From Halomicrobium urmianum (GTDB lineage: Archaea > Halobacteriota > Halobacteria > Halobacteriales > Haloarculaceae): 64,000 bases of DNA. The DNA is taken from contig NZ_CP084090.1 of assembly GCF_020217425.1 (NCBI RefSeq), positions 868,001 through 932,000 on the forward strand, given 5' to 3'. Of this stretch, positions 54,511 through 63,679 are shown piece after piece (position 1 is the stretch's first letter; the number at the start of each line of letters is the position of its first letter). The notes beneath the pieces were generated by a model. That model did no database searches, was not told the DNA's origin, and worked only from the letters and a program-made list of their open reading frames with translations. The translations under genes were made by a program, and so were the position numbers.

Positions 54511-54847
54511 TGCGCCTGTTCAGCGTATAATGTATCTCTGTTCAAATATTTAGACAGCTGTGACGGCGGTGAGACGGAGCTAGACGAGTCGCCACCTGAT
54601 GTTTCGGGCAACGTGTACTCCGCGTGGAGTTTCCTCCATAGTTCAAACGTTCGTATTCGTCGTTGTCCTGGTTCAGCGAGAGAACCGCGCCGTTCACGGC
54701 GCGGAAGATATCACAGGACATACGCAACGGAGGGATGGGATCAAGGGGTGTTCCCCGGTTGCCACAACAAGTGAAGCGGTGGTGTCTCTGATTGGAGCAT
54801 TCAGGTCTGGCGGAATTCTTTTGTGACGATACGCCATCTATCCACAC
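54511..54847. other. Intergenic region, no gene recognised
   Basis: It contains one hairpin (CCGCGCC-GTTCAC-GGCGCGG near 54688-54706) and short AT-rich stretches. No open frame with recognisable homology was found on either strand. The last 40 bp before 54848 probably hold the mntA promoter. Confidence 0.4.
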
Positions 54848-55279
54848 ATGGACGAGGATGACGGGCATTCGCAGGAGCTCGCCGCTCTCGCGGATTCGAT
54901 CTGTCATGACCCGGACGTCGAGTTCGTGGTGGCGTTTGGATCACGGATTAGTGGTGAGTCGACTCGTTCGTCCGACCTCGATTTCGCCGTCAAATTCGCG
55001 GACGATCTTTCTGCTCGCGGCCGCTTTCAGAAGCGGTGCTTCTTCTCGGGGAACCTCCAACAGGATAATGTTCAGTTTATTGACGCCTCCGGCATCGAAT
55101 CCCTCCCGCTAGACGTTGCGCACGACGCCGTCAACGGCGAATTTGTGTGTGGTAATGAACGAGCGTTCGAGCAGTTCAAAGCTGATATTGAAGAACAGTT
55201 TGCCGAGCAACGCGACGTACTCCGCCGCCAGCAACGCGAGGTAATCGATCGAATCGCGGAGGAGGGATTGCGTGGCTGA
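54848..55279 (+). CDS. Nucleotidyltransferase antitoxin, MntA-like
   Basis: This 143-residue protein has the GSRISGESTRSSDLDFAVKF signature (GSx(10)DxD) of MNT-type minimal nucleotidyltransferases. In the MntA-HepT system it AMPylates and silences HepT. The stop overlaps the HepT GTG by 8 bp. Motif appears intact even though the toxin is frameshifted. Confidence 0.85.
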   Translation: MDEDDGHSQELAALADSICHDPDVEFVVAFGSRISGESTRSSDLDFAVKFADDLSARGRFQKRCFFSGNLQQDNVQFIDASGIESLPLDVAHDAVNGEFVCGNERAFEQFKADIEEQFAEQRDVLRRQQREVIDRIAEEGLRG

Positions 55280-55698
55280 CGAACGAGTCGTCTCGGTCAA
55301 GCTTGAACAGATCGAGCAGTATCATGGCGAGTTAAAAGAGAAACAGGAAGCGCTGGCGCGAGACGAGTTTCTCGCGAACACGACCGAAACGCGCAGTCGA
55401 GCGGATGTTCGAGAACGTGATCCAGGCGTGTTCTGACCTCGCTCAGCACATCGCCACGGACGATTTCGGCTTTGACGGCAGTCCCTCGAAAGAAGCGATC
55501 CGAGTCCTGCATCGGGAGGGCGTCATCGACGATGACACGGCTGACACACTCGTTGCTGCGGTTGGGTTCAGAAACGTTCTCGCCCACGAATACGGCCATG
55601 TCGACTACGACGAAGTGTACGAAACGCTCCAGACTGGGTTAGCCGTCTACGACACGTACAGTCGACAGGTTGCCCAGTGGGTCAGAGAAAACGACTGA
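55272..55698 (+). pseudogene. HepT-like HEPN toxin with a +1 frameshift
   Basis: It starts with GTG 55272 (VADERVVSVKLEQIEQYHGE). The second frame from about 55390 carries the HEPN core ENVIQACSDLAQHIA and the RNase motif FRNVLAHEYGHVDY. One extra A in GAAAC (55387-55389) breaks the frame; removing it gives ...TTERAVERMFENVIQACSD. Without correction only the short N-terminal piece is made, so the toxin is probably dead. Confidence 0.75.
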
Positions 55699-55761
55699 TG
55701 GTATCCTTCGATCGGGGAACCAATGGGGGAAACCGCAGACCGAGAACGGCGATACTGATCC

Positions 55762-58110
55762 TTAGCTCCCGACGGCCGTCCCGTTCCTGATAGCGCCGGC
55801 GGGAACTTCGATTTGCTCGGTCCCGTTGCCCGTCGCGACGGTGTACGTGCCGGGGTTGGCGACGCGGACGGCGTAGGATCCCGAGGCGTCGGCGGTCGCC
55901 TGTCGCTCGTAGGTGAACTCGGCTCCAGGGGTCGCGACGTTCGTCCGCAACGTGACCGTGGCATTGGGTGCCGCCGAGCCCGTCACGTTCGCGCCGGGGA
56001 CCACCGCGAACACGCGGCGCTCGCCGTCGGGCGAGGCCCACAGCGCTCGATAGTGCGCCGTCCCCGGTTGCTCGGCCGTCCGACTGCCGTAGTCTCGGGC
56101 GAGGAGGTCGTAGGCCGGCGTCTCGGCGTCGACGCCCAGCGAGTCCGGGACGACGACGTATCCGACCCGCCCCGAGAAGCGATCATAGAGATCGTCGGGG
56201 TGGTCGGCCGTCAGGAGCCTCGGGTAGTTGTTGCGAGCGTAGCCGTAGCTCCGTGACTCGCCGCTGACGAAGTAGTTGTACATCCGGTTCTCACCCCACC
56301 CGCTGAGGACGTAGTTCTCGGGGTACTGCTGGTCGAGCCGGTCGGCGCGCTCGTCGGCGGCCATCGCGGCGCCGTACTCGGCGTCGGTGACCAGCAGCTG
56401 GCTCGTCTTGACGGGCACCTGGATCGCGCCGAGGCTGGCCACCAGCAGGAAGAGGACGCCGACCGTGACCAGCGTCCTGCGGTCCGGGAATTCGAGCGCG
56501 GGTCCGGGCGCGTCGGGGTCGAACGGCCGGACGGCGTCGATCCAGTCAGCCGTCCAGACGAAGACGACGCCGGCGAAGACCGCGACGAAGGGCGCGAACT
56601 CGCCGACGAAGCGGACCGACAGGGCCGCCAGCCCCAGGAAGTACCAGGCGTAGGCCGTGGCAACCGTCCAGCGCCGGTCCGCGAGGCTCCGGCGGATCCC
56701 CCAGATTATCGCCGGCGCGGCGACGACGAGCGTGAGGCCCAGCAGGAGGAGGATGCCCAGCGAGTCGGGATCGAACAGGCCCGTCGTCTCGGCGATGTTG
56801 CGCTGGCTGGTGAGGCGCTCGACGCCCTGAGCGAGGTGCGCCCAGTCGTCTGGTCGGCCGAAGCGGAGGGCCGCGAGGCCGGCCGGTGTGAGGACGGCGT
56901 AGATCGCGGCGAGGTGTCTGGCGTCGCCGGTGGTGTGCCTGACAGCCTCTGCGGCCAGAAGGACGGCGACGACGCCGATGAGGACGAGGGCCGGCGAGAA
57001 CGCGACCTGTGCAGTGTGCCAGCCGACGACGAGGTGGCCGACGGCCGTGAGTGCAGCTGCGAGTGCGAGTCCGGTGACGATGGGAAGTCCGGGGCCGGCA
57101 GCGAACGGCTCGTCTCGCGCCACGGCGGCCAGCGCGAGGCCGGCGACTGCGAGGCCGATAGCCGTGATCAGGAGCGGGCTCGCGTTCCAGGCCAGGACCT
57201 GGCCCGCGACGGCGATGCCGAGACCCAGACTGGCGAGCCAGGTCGTCGGTGCTCGTAAGGACTCGCGGTCGACGCCGGCGAGGTAGGTCAGCGCTAGCGC
57301 CGTCGCCGCGAGCCACGGGTAGTCGAAGGCGTGGTGGTCGGCGAAGCCCAGGCTCGTCCGCAGCGCGTGGCCGGGGACCAGCGCGAACAGGAGGACCGCC
57401 GCGAGGCCGACCCGGCGGTCGCGGGTGAGGGTCGTCGCGAGCAGGTAGACGACGGCCCCCATGAGGACCGCCGAGACGACGGGGTACCACGCGAGCACGT
57501 GGCCGACGACCTCCGGCCCCTCGCCAAGTAGTTCACTTGTCCACCATAATGCTGTGACCATCAGGGGCTCTCCGTGGACGATGTTCCCCGGTAGCTCCGA
57601 GAGCGCTCCGAGGTTGAACGGGGACGCGCTGCTCGAGAGGACCTGCTCGACCCAATACCGGTAGAAATACGGGTCGTTGCCCGACAGGACCACGTTCCCG
57701 TCGCGGTAGATCGAATTGATCGGATGGATGCGGACGAGAGCGACGAACGCCAGCGCTGCGGCGACGAAGCCCGTCACGGTCCAGTCGACGGTGCGGAGAC
57801 GCTCGCTGATCGACGGGGCGGAGAAGTCCGCGCTGGGTCGGCTGGTCCCCGTACCGGCCCCGTTCGTGGCCGCCGCGGCGTCGCCCTCGAGGGCCGCCCT
57901 GACGGCGTCAGGGTCGGCCAGTCGGTACTCGTCGCTGGCGCTCTCGACGATGTTTCGGGAGACGAGTTCGCCGAACGCGCCCGAGTCAATCGGGACGTCG
58001 TCGAACGTCCAGGACTCGTCGGCCTCGTCGACGTCGAGGACGTCAGCGAGCGGGTCCGCGAGGTCGGGCCGGTCGTCGAGCAGGTCCCGGACCTCGCTTG
58101 CCTCAGTCAT
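55762..58110 (-). CDS. STT3/AglB-like oligosaccharyltransferase with N-terminal winged-helix-like domain
   Basis: This 782-residue protein has about 13 membrane helices and STT3-type features: DPYFYRYWVEQVL after the first helix and GWGENRMYNYF where STT3 has WWDYG. A soluble C-terminal domain ends with a beta-sandwich (NATVTLRTNVATPGAEFTYE). Residues 1-90 form a small helical domain with a winged-helix look (VRDLLDDRPDLADPLADVLD then SRNIVESASDEYRLADPDAV). Its neighbours are glycan genes, which supports a role in glycan transfer. The altered catalytic motif makes the exact activity uncertain. Confidence 0.75.
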   Translation of the reverse strand: MTEASEVRDLLDDRPDLADPLADVLDVDEADESWTFDDVPIDSGAFGELVSRNIVESASDEYRLADPDAVRAALEGDAAAATNGAGTGTSRPSADFSAPSISERLRTVDWTVTGFVAAALAFVALVRIHPINSIYRDGNVVLSGNDPYFYRYWVEQVLSSSASPFNLGALSELPGNIVHGEPLMVTALWWTSELLGEGPEVVGHVLAWYPVVSAVLMGAVVYLLATTLTRDRRVGLAAVLLFALVPGHALRTSLGFADHHAFDYPWLAATALALTYLAGVDRESLRAPTTWLASLGLGIAVAGQVLAWNASPLLITAIGLAVAGLALAAVARDEPFAAGPGLPIVTGLALAAALTAVGHLVVGWHTAQVAFSPALVLIGVVAVLLAAEAVRHTTGDARHLAAIYAVLTPAGLAALRFGRPDDWAHLAQGVERLTSQRNIAETTGLFDPDSLGILLLLGLTLVVAAPAIIWGIRRSLADRRWTVATAYAWYFLGLAALSVRFVGEFAPFVAVFAGVVFVWTADWIDAVRPFDPDAPGPALEFPDRRTLVTVGVLFLLVASLGAIQVPVKTSQLLVTDAEYGAAMAADERADRLDQQYPENYVLSGWGENRMYNYFVSGESRSYGYARNNYPRLLTADHPDDLYDRFSGRVGYVVVPDSLGVDAETPAYDLLARDYGSRTAEQPGTAHYRALWASPDGERRVFAVVPGANVTGSAAPNATVTLRTNVATPGAEFTYERQATADASGSYAVRVANPGTYTVATGNGTEQIEVPAGAIRNGTAVGS

Positions 58111-58141
58111 GAGCGGGTACTTGCCGCTCGTCGGAATAAAG

Positions 58142-58820
58142 TCACCGTCTGCGGTCGGTGTCCTCGTCTGGTGGTTCCGGCGGCTCCAGTGCTGCACGGA
58201 CTAACTGTCCGACGCGGCTCTCAGCAAGTTCGGTCAACGTCCAGTCGACCGTGAGGCCGAGCAGTGCGAGGACCGCCAGGCCGGCGTAGACGCCCAGGAC
58301 GATTCGGCTCTCGATCGGCCAGGCCAGTGCGAGTCGTGCGGCGAGGAGACCGAGAACGAGTGCGCTCGCGACGCGGACCGGTGCGTCGGCAATGGTTCGC
58401 GTCGTCTTCTTCGTCGCGCGACCGGTCGCGGAGTTACGCCACGCCCGTTCGACGTGGGGAACAGTCCAGTCTATGGCGCGGATGATCGGTCCGACCGTGT
58501 AGGTTTCACGGAGATCGATAACGATTACCTCCGGGTCGGGCTCGGCGGTCAGCCACTGGAACAGCCAGGAGTTTCTGATGGCCGTCTCGGTCGTGCCTCC
58601 GGCACTTCGGAGTCGCGAGGTCTGCATTGCGGTCTTGACCCGCTGGATCCCGCGCCGAAGGATCGACTCCCGGTAGGCGCTGCCCATCGTACGCCGAATG
58701 TCCCTGACGTTTTCCGCCAACCGCGAGCCGTCTGCAAGCCCGCTACTCATCTGGGTCGTATCGGAGCGATCCAGCACTACAACCGTTGCGGTGTCGGTCG
58801 ATTCCTGTCGTCTCAGTCAT
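58142..58820 (-). pseudogene. Two-span membrane protein of the glycan cluster, N-terminus frameshifted
   Basis: The long frame, from about 58777, encodes LDRSDTTQMSSGLADGSRLA, then a predicted soluble domain and two helices (ALVLGLLAARLALAWPIE and VLGVYAGLAVLALLGLTVDW). An ATG at 58820, overlapping the sugar-transferase stop by 8 bp, opens MTETT in another frame. One extra G at about 58805 (ACAGGAATCG) separates them. Removing it gives MTETTESTDTATVVVLDRSD. If translation restarts at a GTG (58777) or ATG (58750), most of the protein is still made. No family recognised. Confidence 0.55.
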
Positions 58821-60369
58821 CTCTCTCCCCGCCGTCGGCGCGCTGCGCCGTTCGGTCGTCTGCATTGGACGCTTCGGCCTCGGGATCGACATGCTCTACG
58901 CCGAGGAGCATGCCCGCGGCATCGATTACGACCTGGTAGACCTGCCGGGTGACGATCTTCAGGTCGTACCAGAACGACTGCTTGCGGATGTACTCGATGT
59001 CGTACCGGAGCTTCTGCCGGGGTTCGTGACCGGTTACGTCGTTGATCTGGGCCAGTCCGGTCAGGCCGGGCTTGACGAACCAGCGGCTGCGCCACTGGTC
59101 GACGGAACTCTCGATGTCGACGTCCAGCTCCGGCCGCTCCGGGCGCGGGCCGACGACGCTCATATCGCCGATGAGGACCGCCCACAGCTGGGGAATTTCG
59201 TCGAGGTGGGTCTTCCGGAGGACCTTACCAACGCGCGTGACGCGGGGGTCGACGCCGCCTGTATCTTCTTCACTGAGTTTCGCGCCCGTCTCTGCCTCTG
59301 CCTCAGGGATCATGCTGCGGAACTTGTAGACGGTGAACGTGTCGCCGAACTCCGCGGTGCGTTGCTGGGCGTAGAGGATCGGTCCCGGCGAGTCAAGTTT
59401 GATTCCGACGGCGATGACGCCGATGAGCGGCGACAGCGCGAGCAGGCCGGTCGCAGCAAACGCAACGTCGAAGACACGCTTGAGTACGTAGTCCTGGAAG
59501 TCCCACGGCTCGAGGTCAGTGTCGACGAGATCCCCACCTGCGCTCCGGGAGACAAGGACGCTGTCGGCCTGTTTTCGGTGGACCATCGCGCGCACACCGT
59601 GTTCGTAGCAGGTCGCCAAAGCGCCGAAGAACTCTTCACGATCGGGTTCACCGAAGCCCAGAAGGACCGTGTCGGCATCGTATCGGATCAGAGTTTCACC
59701 GAGTGTCGAGAGACCACCGAGGCGCGGGAGGTCGGCCAGCCGCTTCTCATTGCCGTCGGGTTCTGTAATCGGCTGCCCACCGTCAGGCTGTCTTACCGTT
59801 TGTCTGATGCCGGTGGTGCTGGCTCTGATTCCCGGTGTCTCCGATGGGATAACGTTCGACGGCGCAACGTACCCGAGTACGTCGACGTCGGCTGCGTCTT
59901 GGAGACGCTCCATCACGCCCAAGTCATCTCCGACGATGACTGCGCGTGTGGGTGACTGCGGCCGGCTGCGGATATACAGGAACCACGCGGGCACGAACAT
60001 CGCCAGGAAGACAGTCACGGCAACGAGCGTGGTCCGGGGAAGTCGGGTGGACCAGTCGAAGTAGCCGATCGTGGCCAGCGTCGCCGACGCCGTGAAAACG
60101 CGCCTGTGCGACAGCGAGACGATATCGAGGATCCGCCTCGGACGGGGCTTGTACAGTGGCCAGAATGCGGCCAGGACGATGACCATTGTCGTCAGCGTCT
60201 CGTCGACGAGGTCACCGTTTGTGGCGGTGTGTGACTCGAGTCCGGTCAGGGGTGGTACTGCGGTCACGAGGGACTGCATAAGCGGATGGTTGGCGACGAC
60301 GACCGCCAGCACAATTATGGCGGCCGTACCGCCGATGGCCAGTAGGCGGTACCGCCAGTTAGTCGCCAT
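58813..60369 (-). CDS. Membrane sugar transferase (polyprenyl glycosylphosphotransferase type)
   Basis: This 518-residue protein has an N-terminal set of helices and a central NAD-binding-like domain. The C-terminal bacterial sugar-transferase domain (about 295-500) carries [51 protein letters not shown] and [13 protein letters not shown]. It should add the first sugar-1-phosphate to a polyprenyl phosphate. It overlaps the next gene's start by 8 bp. Confidence 0.9.
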   Translation of the reverse strand: MATNWRYRLLAIGGTAAIIVLAVVVANHPLMQSLVTAVPPLTGLESHTATNGDLVDETLTTMVIVLAAFWPLYKPRPRRILDIVSLSHRRVFTASATLATIGYFDWSTRLPRTTLVAVTVFLAMFVPAWFLYIRSRPQSPTRAVIVGDDLGVMERLQDAADVDVLGYVAPSNVIPSETPGIRASTTGIRQTVRQPDGGQPITEPDGNEKRLADLPRLGGLSTLGETLIRYDADTVLLGFGEPDREEFFGALATCYEHGVRAMVHRKQADSVLVSRSAGGDLVDTDLEPWDFQDYVLKRVFDVAFAATGLLALSPLIGVIAVGIKLDSPGPILYAQQRTAEFGDTFTVYKFRSMIPEAEAETGAKLSEEDTGGVDPRVTRVGKVLRKTHLDEIPQLWAVLIGDMSVVGPRPERPELDVDIESSVDQWRSRWFVKPGLTGLAQINDVTGHEPRQKLRYDIEYIRKQSFWYDLKIVTRQVYQVVIDAAGMLLGVEHVDPEAEASNADDRTAQRADGGERDD

Positions 60370-60375
60370 TGCCAC

Positions 60376-60530
60376 CTAGGAGAGCGAAGGTAGGTAATAA
60401 GGACTGTGGAACGTGAACATCTGTACTGTCTGATTGTGAGTTATCCTTCAATGTATTGGAAACATTAGCATTGTTTGAGTATCTCTCTTCAAGTTCTTAA
60501 ACAGTTTATCATGTTCGTCTTGATTAAATT
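60376..60530. other. AT-rich intergenic segment
   Basis: The GC content falls abruptly here compared with the genes on the left (many T and A runs, e.g. GATTAAATTTTG). It marks the edge of a low-GC block that continues to the end of the window. Confidence 0.5.
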
Positions 60531-60716
60531 TTGAATGAAAAACTAAAAACACCTGGGAGGATGCTTGGCTTCTATCGCTACCACTACAAGAACATCGATG
60601 ACATTCGTCCAGCTGAAGATGCTATCAGAACAGGGTGGTCTGGTTTGACTGTAGGATTTAATGAACTATCGTCGAGAGAAGCGGTTGATTGCTTTCTCAC
60701 TAACCTGCCTTGTTGA
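60531..60716 (+). pseudogene. Short fragment truncated by the IS5-type element
   Basis: A 61-codon open frame (MNEKLKTPGRMLGFYRYHYK, then DDIRPAEDAIRTGWSGLTVG) runs into the IS end, whose TGCCTTGTTGA supplies its last codons. It looks like the 5' remnant of a glycan-cluster gene, but no family was recognised. Confidence 0.35.
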
Positions 60717-61550
60717 ATCCGATATAGCGGTCACTGTGTGAGTGAGCGGTCGAGGTTGTAGACGGCGGCGGCGGTGAGCACCAGCTCACGGAATTCTCGG
60801 TACCAGACGCGTGGCCTGACAGCGGATCCGTATCGACGTTTGATGGCGAGAAGGCGGTCTCGGCCCTCCAGCGCTGCCTGTAGAGCCCGCTGTCCAACCG
60901 TGGTTGTGTGTGATCGTAGTGGGCGAACAACCGGTGTCTGATGACCGGCCGGACGCCTGCGGCATGGAGTACGTCCCGCAGCGATTGGTCATCGTAGCCT
61001 TTGTCGCCGACGAGACTCTCGATATCCGTCGTATTTTGCAGCGCACCCCGACGGCCCACCTGGGTATCGTGGGGCCAGTGTGCCGAGCAGTGGATGTTGA
61101 GGACGGCACACGACTCCGCATCGATCAGGGCCGTCGCTTTCAGCATCCGTATGTGGCGATCCGATCGCGCGATGTAGTGGCTGGATGCCGCCTGACGGTC
61201 GAAAAACGTGGCATCCAGCACGCCATGACCGCCGTGATCGCAGCGGGCTGTACTTCGTCGGGGCAGTTGGTGCCAGACTCGCATCGGCGGCCGCTCGAAC
61301 GACCGCCACAGCGTCGAGAGCGCCGGAAACACGGATCGCGCTAGTTGCAACAAGCCACGGACGCGATCCATTTCACCTGCCAGTCGACGATCTCGCGGTA
61401 GATCCCATCCATGTGAATCCACAAGAAGTGCAGCATCACGTGCTTCCAAGCGGGAAATCCGTTACCAGTCGGGTTACTCACTGCCGACGTGGGGCTGGCG
61501 GTACAGTGCTTTTGAGTCAGCGACATTGCCTGTTTAACGAAGCGGAAAAC
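60712..61550 (-). mobile_element. Degenerate IS5-type insertion sequence
   Basis: The ends resemble one another weakly: TTGTTGAAT (60712-60720) and, on the other strand, TCGTTAAACAG (about 61530-61540). No clear target duplication was found, so boundaries are approximate. It carries a transposase with two frameshifts. Confidence 0.55.
60731..61526 (-). pseudogene. IS5-family transposase with two frameshifts
   Basis: The N-terminus (WKHVMLHFLWIHMDGIYREI) is in one frame, the middle (EMDRVRGLLQLARSVFPALS, VLDATFFDRQAASSHYIARS, SLVGDKGYDD) in another, and the C-terminus (AIKRRYGSAVRPRVWYREF, ending NLDRSLTQ) back in a third. One base is missing near 61391 and another near 60857. With both restored the 266-codon gene runs from 61526 to 60731. 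The DDE-type DATFFD and DKGYDD motifs are present. Confidence 0.75.
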
Positions 61551-61552
61551 GG

Positions 61553-61955
61553 GTGTGTCTGAACCCTTTTCCGCTTCGCTTCTCCCTTCACAGCGACGCT
61601 ATCCGCTCGCTGTCTCTGGATCTAACAGAGCAGTATGGGGAGGATTCCTACCGGGGCTGGATCGACTGCAAGCCTGCTGGAGACGTGCATGTGGACGCTA
61701 CACTCATCAACCCTGGCCGGAAGGCTTCAGGGAACATTGACGCCGGATTCGCTATCAGTGCCAGCTCAACGGGGAACTACTACGGAGAAGTTGAGGTATG
61801 ACACCCCAACCATCACGCCGCCAATATCTCCGCCGGAGACAACGACCTTGACATTCAGGTGGTTGAGGAGATCGGAGCTCAGTCAGAATCGATGTCTGTT
61901 CAGATTGATGGAAGCACAACCGGCGAATATCATGTCGTGTCTGAGGGGGGTGGTC
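61553..61955 (+). pseudogene. Surface-protein gene fragment between two IS elements, with an in-frame TGA
   Basis: An open frame encodes RGWIDCKPAGDVHVDATLIN and similar beta-rich sequence, then TGA at 61799-61801 (after GEVEV). The same frame continues HPNHHAANISAGDNDLDIQV up to the IS6 end. A Trp would fit before HPNHH. It has no start and no end of its own. Probably a piece of a secreted protein; family unknown. Confidence 0.5.
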
Positions 61956-61961
61956 TGCCTA

Positions 61962-62707
61962 GGCACTGTCTAGTTCTGGACCGCCTCGATCGGTGGCTTT
62001 CCATCGAGGGCTTGGTGGGGTCTGTGGCGGTTGTAGTAATGCATAAATCGTTAAAGCCACTCGCGGACGCTCGCCCGTCTGACCACCCACGAGGTGTGAA
62101 AGCGGTCGATCCGCATTTTGAGGGTGTGAAACCATCTTTCGACGAGGTTTCGCTTGGTATAGTTGACTTGGCCGCTTAATCCTAATCGAGCAAGGGCAGT
62201 CCGGTAGCCGAATTGATCGACGAGAAACTCAGCCACTGAGAGATCGTGTTTCTCACGGAGTCCAGCGAGGAACGCCGCCGCCGGATATCAGTGCCGTGTC
62301 GACCAAATAACGCGACGTCGAGGAGCAGCTTTGTCTCAGTATCTATTGCAGCGTATAACCAAGGCCACTCGCCGTTTATCTTGACAGCGGTTTCGTCGAC
62401 GACGACCCGCGACAACTGCGCCGTCGACAGGTCGCAATCGCTGTCAGCCAGCCGATGCACCCAGTTCCACACCGCTCCATGCAACCGTTCAATGCCTAAT
62501 TCCGCGAGAATCGTTGTTGTATCTCTAAGTGAACAACCGGTTTCGTGGAGGCGGACAGCGTACGCCCTGACGGGCGTCGCCGTCCACTCGTTCTCCCAAG
62601 ATTCTTCTAAATCCGCCTCACAGCTCTCGCTGAGCAGGTCTGCGAGCATCTAACCAATTCACTCAACGACCTGCTCGTTCCTCAAACTGACTCAACTAGA
62701 CAGTGCC
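61962..62707 (-). mobile_element. IS6-family insertion sequence, 746 bp
   Basis: The terminal inverted repeats GGCACTGTCTAGTT (61962-61975) and AACTAGACAGTGCC (62694-62707) are perfect. No 8-bp target duplication flanks it, which suggests later recombination or deletion at one side. Confidence 0.85.
61970..62649 (-). pseudogene. IS6-family transposase, frameshifted
   Basis: The first frame from ATG 62649 (MLADLLSESCEADLEESWEN) has VVVDETAVKINGEWPWLYAA and DVALFGRHGTDI. The continuation (LSVAEFLVDQFGYRTALARL, KRNLVERWFHTLKMRIDRFH) is in another frame. One base is missing near 62285 in a CGGCGGCGGCG run. The DDE residues are in different frames, so it is inactive unless shifted. Confidence 0.8.
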
Positions 62708-62751
62708 TCCAAGACATTTTCTCCAAACAACCAAAATACAAAACCCTCTTC

Positions 62752-62756
62752 TTATA
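62752..62756 (+). promoter_or_regulatory. TATA box of the FkbM methyltransferase gene
   Basis: TTATA lies 26-30 nt before the ATG at 62782, which argues for that start and a leaderless transcript. Confidence 0.6.
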
Positions 62757-62781
62757 CATGTGTCTGTCAGTACTCTCAAGC

Positions 62782-63639
62782 ATGGAATCAATCCCGACAA
62801 TTAGCCATCTACTCCAGCAGGCTCGTAATCAACTATATAGAGGCTGGGTTCAGCGGGCGGTTCGATGGCTAGGACTCAATGAGTATTTATCTGACTCATA
62901 CTGGTGGCTGGTATTCTTTCTTGCAGACGATGCCCAAACACACTCCATAGCAGAGGAGACTGTGACATTTCGCACGGAGACGTTTCCCGAGTTCATGAGG
63001 TTTCGAGATCTGGCAGGTGAGGAGACGGTTCTTGAAGACCTATTAAATAAGCTGGAACCTATGGATGTGTTTTACGATATCGGTGCTAATGTTGGAACGT
63101 ACATGTGCTTCGTATCGTCTAAATTGAAGACGGGCAACGTGGTCGGTTTTGAGCCTGAACCCGAAAACGCAGTACGGCTTCGGGAAAATCTCGCTCAAAA
63201 TGAGCTTGAGGCCCAGGTCTTCGAAGTCGCACTCTCGGATACAGACGGCACAATTGAGTTAGCGCTGACTGGCGAGAATGCAGGTGAAGGTGAACACGCC
63301 ATAGCAACAGAGGAGCACCAAGAAACGAGAGAAGTGCAAACGGCAAAAGGAGATACATTTGTCCAAAGCCACGAGATACCAGTACCGAGTGTTGTCAAGA
63401 TTGACGTTGAAGGTGCTGAACTTTCGGTTCTTGAAGGAATGCAGCAGACACTGCAGAATCACTGTCGCCTCGTGTATCTAGAAATACACCCAGACAAGAT
63501 TGAGGATTACGGTGGGACACCGGCGGATGCATGTACACTACTTGAAGACATCGGATTCGAGATAGAAAAGTTAGAACAACGGGGTAGACAGTATTTTATA
63601 CTGGCAGAGAATAACATAGATAGGCAGCATCCTATATAG
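62782..63639 (+). CDS. FkbM-family SAM-dependent methyltransferase
   Basis: This 285-residue enzyme has the FkbM fold: MDVFYDIGANVGTYMCFVSS near residue 95 (SAM binding), EPEPENAVRLRENL, and VVKIDVEGAELSVLEGM near 210. It probably O-methylates a glycan or lipid-linked sugar. ATG 62782 is preferred to one 24 bp upstream because of the TATA spacing. Lower GC and different codon use indicate transfer with the glycan block. Confidence 0.88.
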   Translation: MESIPTISHLLQQARNQLYRGWVQRAVRWLGLNEYLSDSYWWLVFFLADDAQTHSIAEETVTFRTETFPEFMRFRDLAGEETVLEDLLNKLEPMDVFYDIGANVGTYMCFVSSKLKTGNVVGFEPEPENAVRLRENLAQNELEAQVFEVALSDTDGTIELALTGENAGEGEHAIATEEHQETREVQTAKGDTFVQSHEIPVPSVVKIDVEGAELSVLEGMQQTLQNHCRLVYLEIHPDKIEDYGGTPADACTLLEDIGFEIEKLEQRGRQYFILAENNIDRQHPI

Positions 63640-63679
63640 AGAATGAAATCTCTAGTGAACCAAAGGAATTACAGTACTC

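Noticed and set aside
61962-62707. Eight-bp target-site duplication for the IS6-type element
   Set aside because: The flanking bases (TCTGCCTA left, TCCAAGAC right) do not match, so the insertion has been rearranged.
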